From contig NTJP01000012.1 in NCBI GenBank assembly GCA_002457145.1, forward strand, positions 1 to 41,770: a stretch of DNA of 41,770 nucleotides, given 5' to 3'. The notes under the pieces are model-generated. The model did not search any database. It was given only the letters and a program-made list of their open reading frames with translations, and was not told the DNA's origin. How positions within the stretch are numbered: the first letter of the stretch is position 1; each line of letters starts with the position of its first letter. The translations under genes and the position numbers were made by a program. Source of the DNA: Marine Group II euryarchaeote MED-G38 (GTDB lineage Archaea; Thermoplasmatota; Poseidoniia; Poseidoniales; Thalassarchaeaceae). Of the stretch, positions 37,248 through 41,770 are shown piece by piece.

Positions 37248-38012
37248 CTATTCCGGTTTTGAACCATCAGCTAAGCGAATACATTTGGCCGGTAACCCTC
37301 CCCAAACTTCTCCTGCAGGTACATTAGTCCATTTAGGAACTACAGCCCTTGAGGCTATTACAGCACCTTCTCCAATTGTACAGCCAGGTTGAATTATTGA
37401 TTCTGTTCCAATAAGTGCATCATTTCCAATAACTACTGGCGCCATTACCAATTCTCCCTTTTCAGTTAGATGTGCATTAATGACTGCTTTACCGCCGATA
37501 ACAACTCTTTCACCAATAGTAACTGACCCACAATCATTAACATTTGGAGAGTTTATTTGTGCACCTAGGCCAATTTTTGCTCCTGATAATCTGTAATATG
37601 TATTTCCAATAAATGAAGGGACAAGATTAGGTAAGAAAAATAACGCAGCTTTATGAAAAATCATTGACCAAGCCCATTGAATCGTGATAAATGATTGTAG
37701 TGGATATCTTCCAGGGGCTATTCTCGGTCTAGTAATTCCTGCCATCACGCCGCAAACCATTACTAAACTAATTCCCCATGTCATGACGAATAATCCAAGA
37801 GAAATTCCAATACCAACTAATTCAATAAGGTAACTTTCAGGATTAGATGTTGAAATTTCATATCCATAATTAAATAATGCTAAAGCAGGAACCGCAGTTA
37901 TCCCAATTATTATGCCAAATATCGGTATTACAAGTGCTGTAAGAAAATTTTGAATAATAATAAATGACTTCATTGGCACACCTGTATTAAGATCGTGAGA
38001 GTATCTAAACAT
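37248..38012 (-). CDS. membrane protein with hexapeptide-repeat (left-handed beta-helix) acyltransferase-like domain
   Basis: 254 residues. The first about 150 contain three or four hydrophobic helices (FLTALVIPIFGIIIGI; GLFVMTWGISLVMVCGVMAG). The last about 100 show hexapeptide repeats: GAKIGLGAQI, CGSVTIGERVVIGGKAVI, APVVIGNDALIGTESIIQPGCTIGEGAVIASRAVV, ending NVPAGEVWGGLPAKCI, a typical cap of acetyl/acyltransferases. The domain pattern recalls the terminal part of large Pls-type proteins next to peptide synthetases, but no such synthetase is here. Likely modifies a lipid- or surface-linked molecule at the membrane; substrate unknown. The start may be ATG 38012 or Met14. Confidence 0.72.
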   Translation of the reverse strand: MFRYSHDLNTGVPMKSFIIIQNFLTALVIPIFGIIIGITAVPALALFNYGYEISTSNPESYLIELVGIGISLGLFVMTWGISLVMVCGVMAGITRPRIAPGRYPLQSFITIQWAWSMIFHKAALFFLPNLVPSFIGNTYYRLSGAKIGLGAQINSPNVNDCGSVTIGERVVIGGKAVINAHLTEKGELVMAPVVIGNDALIGTESIIQPGCTIGEGAVIASRAVVPKWTNVPAGEVWGGLPAKCIRLADGSKPE

Positions 38013-38016
38013 GATG

Positions 38017-38028
38017 TTTCGGGATAAA
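38017..38028 (-). promoter_or_regulatory. TTTATCCCGAAA motif before the hexapeptide-repeat gene
   Basis: Second copy of the 12-base word also found at 11270-11281. It ends four bases before the start codon. A TATA-like stretch (TTATAGATATAG, around 38034-38045 on the minus strand) lies just upstream, so here the motif may be close to the transcription start. Confidence 0.3.
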
Positions 38029-38095
38029 ATAACTATATCTATAAGAAAATATTATTGTTTATCAATCCATTTACTTACGGCAGTATCAAGACTAA

Positions 38096-39247
38096 ATGTC
38101 CTACGCATTAACTATGGCTCAAGCATCTGGCTTACTTGGTGATGGTAAAAAAGCCATTAAAATCCATCATTTAGTAAAGGCTCCAGAAAATACTCCTCAC
38201 TCTATATCAAGACGAGAATCATGGGATGCAGATAAACCAGCTATTGTATACAAAACTCCAGAAAATCTGCCAGACGGAACTCCTTGTACAGCCGCTACCG
38301 TTATTCTCAGAACCAAAGGTTGTGTATGGTGGTGGAAATCTGGTTGTACTTTCTGTGGTTATTTTAACGATGTAAGGGATGATGTTACATCTGCAAATCT
38401 TTTTGCTCAATGGGAAGAGGCAAAACGTCAAACAAATGATTTCGATGGTTGTGAAATGATTAAGGTTTATACTTCTGGAACCTTTTTTGAGGATCAAGAA
38501 ATCCCAATAGATTTCCAAGAATCAGTTTTAACTGAAACTCATGAAAGAAAACTACACTTAGTCGTAGAAGCTCAAGCACAGTTATGTTATCCAGAAAAAA
38601 TTGCTTGGTTGGCTAAAAAGCACCCAGGTTGTACAGTAGCTTTAGGCCTTGAGGCATATGACGATACTGTACTTAGATTTCACGTAAATAAGGGATTTTC
38701 TACAAAACAATGGCATAAAGCTGTAGATTTACTTAGGGAAAATGATCTTAGAGTAAAGACTTATTTAATTTTCAAACCTCCTTTTATGTCAGAGGGTGAC
38801 GCATTAAGGCACACAATAAAATGGGTTAAGCAAGTAGCTCCTCTTTCCGATGAAGTTTCAATCAATCCAATGAATATCCAAAGGAGTACAATTGTAGATA
38901 GATTATTCAGAAACAGAGAATTTAGGCCTCCTTGGCTGTGGTCATTAGTAGATATGATTGAAAAAACTCATTCAGAAATTTCAAAATTACAATGTCGCAC
39001 AATAGTACATCCAACTGCTGGAGGCAGAATAAGAGGAGCGCATAATTGCGGTTCCTGTGATGAAGATATCGTTTCTGCGATAGAAAGATATTCTGTATCT
39101 GGTAGTTTAGAAGAGTTTTCAGGTATTGATTGTGCCTGTAAAAAAGTATGGAGTGCAGAAATATATAATGATAATAATCTTCCAATTTCTCTTGGTTCTG
39201 GGCTTGATCGTAGATCTTCTAGGGTCGATACAGTTCGTGCTCCATGA
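38096..39247 (+). CDS. archaeosine biosynthesis radical SAM protein RaSEA
   Basis: Radical SAM enzyme that, with ArcS, converts preQ0-lysine-modified tRNA into archaeosine at position 15. The 383 residues carry the family's extended cluster motif TKGCVWWWKSGCTFCGY (Cys76, Cys84, Cys87), followed by the family segments MIKVYTSGTFFE, VVEAQAQLCYPEKIAWL, GLEAYDDTVLRFHVNKGF, KTYLIFKPPFM and SINPMNIQRSTIVDRL. Near the C-terminus HNCGSCD and CACKKVW add four cysteines, as in the family. Transcription is divergent from the hexapeptide-repeat gene with an 83-base spacer. ArcS and TGT are not in the window. Confidence 0.88.
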   Translation: MSYALTMAQASGLLGDGKKAIKIHHLVKAPENTPHSISRRESWDADKPAIVYKTPENLPDGTPCTAATVILRTKGCVWWWKSGCTFCGYFNDVRDDVTSANLFAQWEEAKRQTNDFDGCEMIKVYTSGTFFEDQEIPIDFQESVLTETHERKLHLVVEAQAQLCYPEKIAWLAKKHPGCTVALGLEAYDDTVLRFHVNKGFSTKQWHKAVDLLRENDLRVKTYLIFKPPFMSEGDALRHTIKWVKQVAPLSDEVSINPMNIQRSTIVDRLFRNREFRPPWLWSLVDMIEKTHSEISKLQCRTIVHPTAGGRIRGAHNCGSCDEDIVSAIERYSVSGSLEEFSGIDCACKKVWSAEIYNDNNLPISLGSGLDRRSSRVDTVRAP

Positions 39248-39338
39248 GCCAAAGCAACCTCATCTTTCTCCTAATGCTTAAGGGGCAATCTTCGGTGGTA
39301 AGGTATGTCCTACACGGTGGGATGCATGTGGTGTCGAT

Positions 39339-39617
39339 ATGTCTAATGACGGTTCAGGTAAAATAGGTCAGTTTCTGCAAGGTGAGAAGGAGCCTTCTTC
39401 TTCATGGGTAATATTAGTAATTGGCATCGCATCAGCACTAATTTTCTTGGTGATATATAACATACTATATCCTGGTCAGGATTTACCAGTTCTTTCTTCC
39501 CTTTTGCCAATGTTTGAGGGAGTATTCGATTCAGGAATTTGGTTCTTCATATTAGGTGCAATGATCGGTGCTTTCGCTATATTAGGCACTATTCTTACAG
39601 AGGCAACTATTGAATGA
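39339..39617 (+). CDS. small two-helix membrane protein
   Basis: 92 residues with two membrane helices (WVILVIGIASALIFLVIYNIL, about 22-42, and GIWFFILGAMIGAFAILGTIL, about 66-86) joined by a short external loop. Not recognised by family. GGTG lies six bases before the ATG, and a SD (GAGGT, 39616-39620) at its 3' end serves the next gene nine bases on, so it is probably a small subunit or accessory of the polytopic protein that follows. Confidence 0.7.
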   Translation: MSNDGSGKIGQFLQGEKEPSSSWVILVIGIASALIFLVIYNILYPGQDLPVLSSLLPMFEGVFDSGIWFFILGAMIGAFAILGTILTEATIE

Positions 39618-39626
39618 GGTTTTAAT

Positions 39627-41309
39627 ATGGATACAATATTATCAACTTTAGTAATTTTCTGGGCTTTAACAATTATTTCATATATTCTAATTCAAAGAGG
39701 TCTTGGTGTTTTGGGCGAAGTAATCCGTGGTTTGACTATGTTCATGCTAGAAAAGGCATTAGGTCCAGGTGCAGACCTTGTTGAGGGCAGAAAAGGATCT
39801 GGAGCAAAGGTTTGGATAATTCAAGGAATGGTTTGGCTCTTCGCTTCAGCAACTCTTACTTTCATAGGATTGTGGCTTGCTCATGACCCACATGCTTTGC
39901 ATAGTTTGGAGGCTTGGGGATATAATGCCCTTTCATCTGAGTTATTTTATGCAAGTAAATTTGCAGCATTATTTGGTGCAGTAGGGATGTTCATAATTGG
40001 TTCAGGATTGCATATCCTTCCTAGTTTATTAGAAGTAGATTTAGCAAGTGAGAAAAATGCTGTTCTAACTTCATTCGTATGGACAATATCGGTAATAATT
40101 TTAATAATTGGCTCTCAAAGTCATGAAATATTCGGATTAGATATAATATTGATTGGTACAGCAGTAAATCTACTCGTTGCGGTTGCTGTTACTGCTAATC
40201 AACTTCTAACTAAAGCCAATTCAAATGCAACATTAGCAACGCCTGGTTGGTTAATCATTTTTGGATTAATAGGATCTCCAATTGCTATCATTTCAATTAT
40301 TATTAGTGGTGGTTACAACGAAGGTATTGGACATTGGTTGTTGTATCATTTACTCGGAGCAACTTTCTTCTTCTCATCAATAGCTGGAATATCTCTTTAT
40401 TCAGCTAGTTTTGGTTCAGGAAATGCATTATGGTCAAGGACTGTTGCAGGTGTGGTAATTGTTGGAACACTATTTACAATAAATCCAATCGGAGATGTCG
40501 ATCCGAAAATGGCGGTAGATATGCTAGGATTATCAGCAGCAGATATTACTATTACACATCAAGATAATGTCATTGGTTCATTCTTAATGGCGCTCGCTGC
40601 AATTCCAATAATAGCTCTATCATCAAATATACTAATCACACTTCGTGGTACAGATGCTTTTGTAGAAAATCCAGACTTAGCAGGAATCCCTGAAATTAAT
40701 TTTGGTGCTTGGATGTTACTACCATTAGGCATAGGTTCACTATTTGTGCAAACAGATTATCTAAGTGGAACAAATGAATTGACGGGAATTTCTAATATAA
40801 TCCAATTAATGACTATTTGGTTAATTTTTATACCACTTACTTTAGGTGCTGCCTTACAAGTATTACCATCAGCTAGTGGGCGTTATCCCCTTTCTCAGAA
40901 TAGAGCTAGGTTGGCATTTTGGATGCTTTCAGGTGGAGCGGTTTTGGGTCTTATTCTTACATTGATATCGGATGTCACTGATCTTGCACTATCTGATGCA
41001 CTTGTAGAAGATCCTAGTTCATTATCTCATACCATGAGGAAGGCAGGATCAGTAATTTTCTATGGTACTGTTTTGGGGGCAATATTCCATTCTACAAATA
41101 TGATTAGTGGACTTTACAGGGGAGATACAGTAAAATCACAAGTGAGATTATCAGAGACGACATTTGCTCCTACTTCTTATCCATTAACAGCAACTACTTC
41201 TATTCGTAAAATTTTAGCAACAGGAGCAGTCTTAGATACTGAAATAGTCCCAACATTCGAAAGTAATGAAACTGGCAAACCTACTCTACTTCATAATGAA
41301 GAAGAATAA
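39627..41309 (+). CDS. polytopic membrane protein resembling haem-copper oxidase subunit I
   Basis: 560 residues with about 12 membrane helices. Two places recall oxidase subunit I: a sixth-helix-like GHWLLYHLLGATFFFSSIAGI (His236, His241) and the late LPSASGRYPLSQNRARLAFWML, which matches the G-R-x-x-S-x-x-x-A-R-L-x-F-W loop before helix XI. However, the low-spin haem histidine of helix II, the adjacent histidine pair of helix VII and the two histidines of helix X are not seen at the expected places. It could be a divergent oxidase or NO-reductase-like subunit, a metal-free paralogue, or an unrelated transporter. The small membrane protein upstream would be its partner. Confidence 0.45.
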   Translation: MDTILSTLVIFWALTIISYILIQRGLGVLGEVIRGLTMFMLEKALGPGADLVEGRKGSGAKVWIIQGMVWLFASATLTFIGLWLAHDPHALHSLEAWGYNALSSELFYASKFAALFGAVGMFIIGSGLHILPSLLEVDLASEKNAVLTSFVWTISVIILIIGSQSHEIFGLDIILIGTAVNLLVAVAVTANQLLTKANSNATLATPGWLIIFGLIGSPIAIISIIISGGYNEGIGHWLLYHLLGATFFFSSIAGISLYSASFGSGNALWSRTVAGVVIVGTLFTINPIGDVDPKMAVDMLGLSAADITITHQDNVIGSFLMALAAIPIIALSSNILITLRGTDAFVENPDLAGIPEINFGAWMLLPLGIGSLFVQTDYLSGTNELTGISNIIQLMTIWLIFIPLTLGAALQVLPSASGRYPLSQNRARLAFWMLSGGAVLGLILTLISDVTDLALSDALVEDPSSLSHTMRKAGSVIFYGTVLGAIFHSTNMISGLYRGDTVKSQVRLSETTFAPTSYPLTATTSIRKILATGAVLDTEIVPTFESNETGKPTLLHNEEE

Positions 41310-41330
41310 TGTCTATTTAACGGTCATAAT

Positions 41331-41770
41331 ATGCGTATTGGATTAGTCGGAAAACCAAATGTTGGCAAATCTACCTCATTTTCTGCTTTAACTGAAAAGC
41401 CCGTAGAAATAGCTAATTATCCATTTACTACTATCGACCCAAATGTAGGAATAGCTTGGTTACCTTTACCAGATCCTTGTGCATGCTCACAATTGAGAAT
41501 AAAAAAAGAAAAAGAAGGAAAATTGATTGACGAAATTAATGATGAGAGAGAAGGAAGTATCTGTTCTCCTAATTCCGGATCTTGTACTGGTTTTACTAGA
41601 TTCGTTCCAATCACTCTAATTGATGTCGCTGGACTTGTACCAGGTGCACACGAAGGAAGGGGAAGGGGAAATCAGTTTCTTTCAGATTTAGCAAGATGTG
41701 ATGCATTAATACAAATTGTAGATGCATCCGGCTCAACAGATATTGAAGGCAATCCTATTGGATCTAATGG
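41331..41770 (+). CDS. OBG-family GTPase, archaeal Ygr210/YchF-like, 5' part
   Basis: The open frame from ATG 41331 runs off the window after 146 codons. G1 is GLVGKPNVGKST (4-15), followed by the switch region EIANYPFTTIDPNVG and G3 IDVAGLVPGAHEGRGRGNQFL (Asp98, Gly101). The middle insert contains four cysteines (DPCACSQL and SICSPNSGSC), typical of the archaeal Ygr210 branch of OBG GTPases rather than bacterial YchF. DALIQIVDASGSTD is also conserved. Such GTPases associate with ribosomes. The gene follows the polytopic protein by 21 bases. Confidence 0.9.
   Translation, partial: MRIGLVGKPNVGKSTSFSALTEKPVEIANYPFTTIDPNVGIAWLPLPDPCACSQLRIKKEKEGKLIDEINDEREGSICSPNSGSCTGFTRFVPITLIDVAGLVPGAHEGRGRGNQFLSDLARCDALIQIVDASGSTDIEGNPIGSN

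Overview
The window reads as a chromosome segment of an AT-rich archaeon, most likely a marine planktonic euryarchaeon of the Poseidoniales (Marine Group II) type or a close Thermoplasmatota relative. The archaeal signature genes are an MCM replicative helicase with zinc ribbon, GatE of the archaeal tRNA-dependent amidotransferase, Pth2, the archaeosine radical-SAM protein RaSEA and an archaeal Ygr210-type OBG GTPase. Start regions often carry GGTGAT or GGAGG Shine-Dalgarno (SD) elements matching the archaeal 16S 3' end. Asp-rich lipoprotein N-termini and the large Cys-rich repeat protein fit a marine heterotroph. The lineage call is inference from gene style, not from a marker phylogeny.

Layout. 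1-920 (minus): 5' part of purM. 1113-9802 (plus): a branched-chain-amino-acid-type ABC uptake operon made of a very large lipoprotein binding protein, a hairpin plus U-run, a fused LivH-LivM permease, LivG and LivF. 9804-11268 (minus): esterase and PPC/DUF296 gene pair. 11475-15754 (plus): mcm and gatE. 15834-18091 (plus): a DUF4430 protein and an ECF-transporter S-component (likely micronutrient or cobalamin uptake), pth2 and a cysteine-dioxygenase-like cupin. 18095-21081 (minus): a long Ala/Lys/Glu coiled-coil protein with a C-terminal HhH-like domain, and a class I aminotransferase. 21210-26497 (plus): a secreted RCC1 propeller plus Cys-rich repeat protein, a threonine aldolase and an exported thioredoxin-like protein. 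26569-35075 (plus): an AddB/AddA-like helicase-nuclease pair. 35121-37247 (plus): M20 peptidase and a small coiled-coil protein. 37248-38012 (minus): membrane-anchored hexapeptide-repeat protein. 38096-41770 (plus): RaSEA, a small membrane protein with a polytopic protein resembling haem-copper oxidase subunit I, and the 5' part of an OBG GTPase.

The most unusual items are: (1) the lipoprotein at 1113-4319, which joins an apparently circularly permuted family-3 solute-binding domain to two tandem LivJ-like domains and sits beside a LivH-LivM fusion permease with a roughly 330-residue insert; (2) the AddAB-like pair, in which both nuclease domains appear to keep a four-cysteine Fe-S signature; (3) the seven-unit RCC1 propeller fused to 15 Cys-rich repeats; (4) an oxidase-subunit-I-like membrane protein without the usual metal-ligand histidines. 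I found no tRNA, rRNA, CRISPR array, insertion sequence or prophage. No gene-free stretch exceeds about 210 bases.
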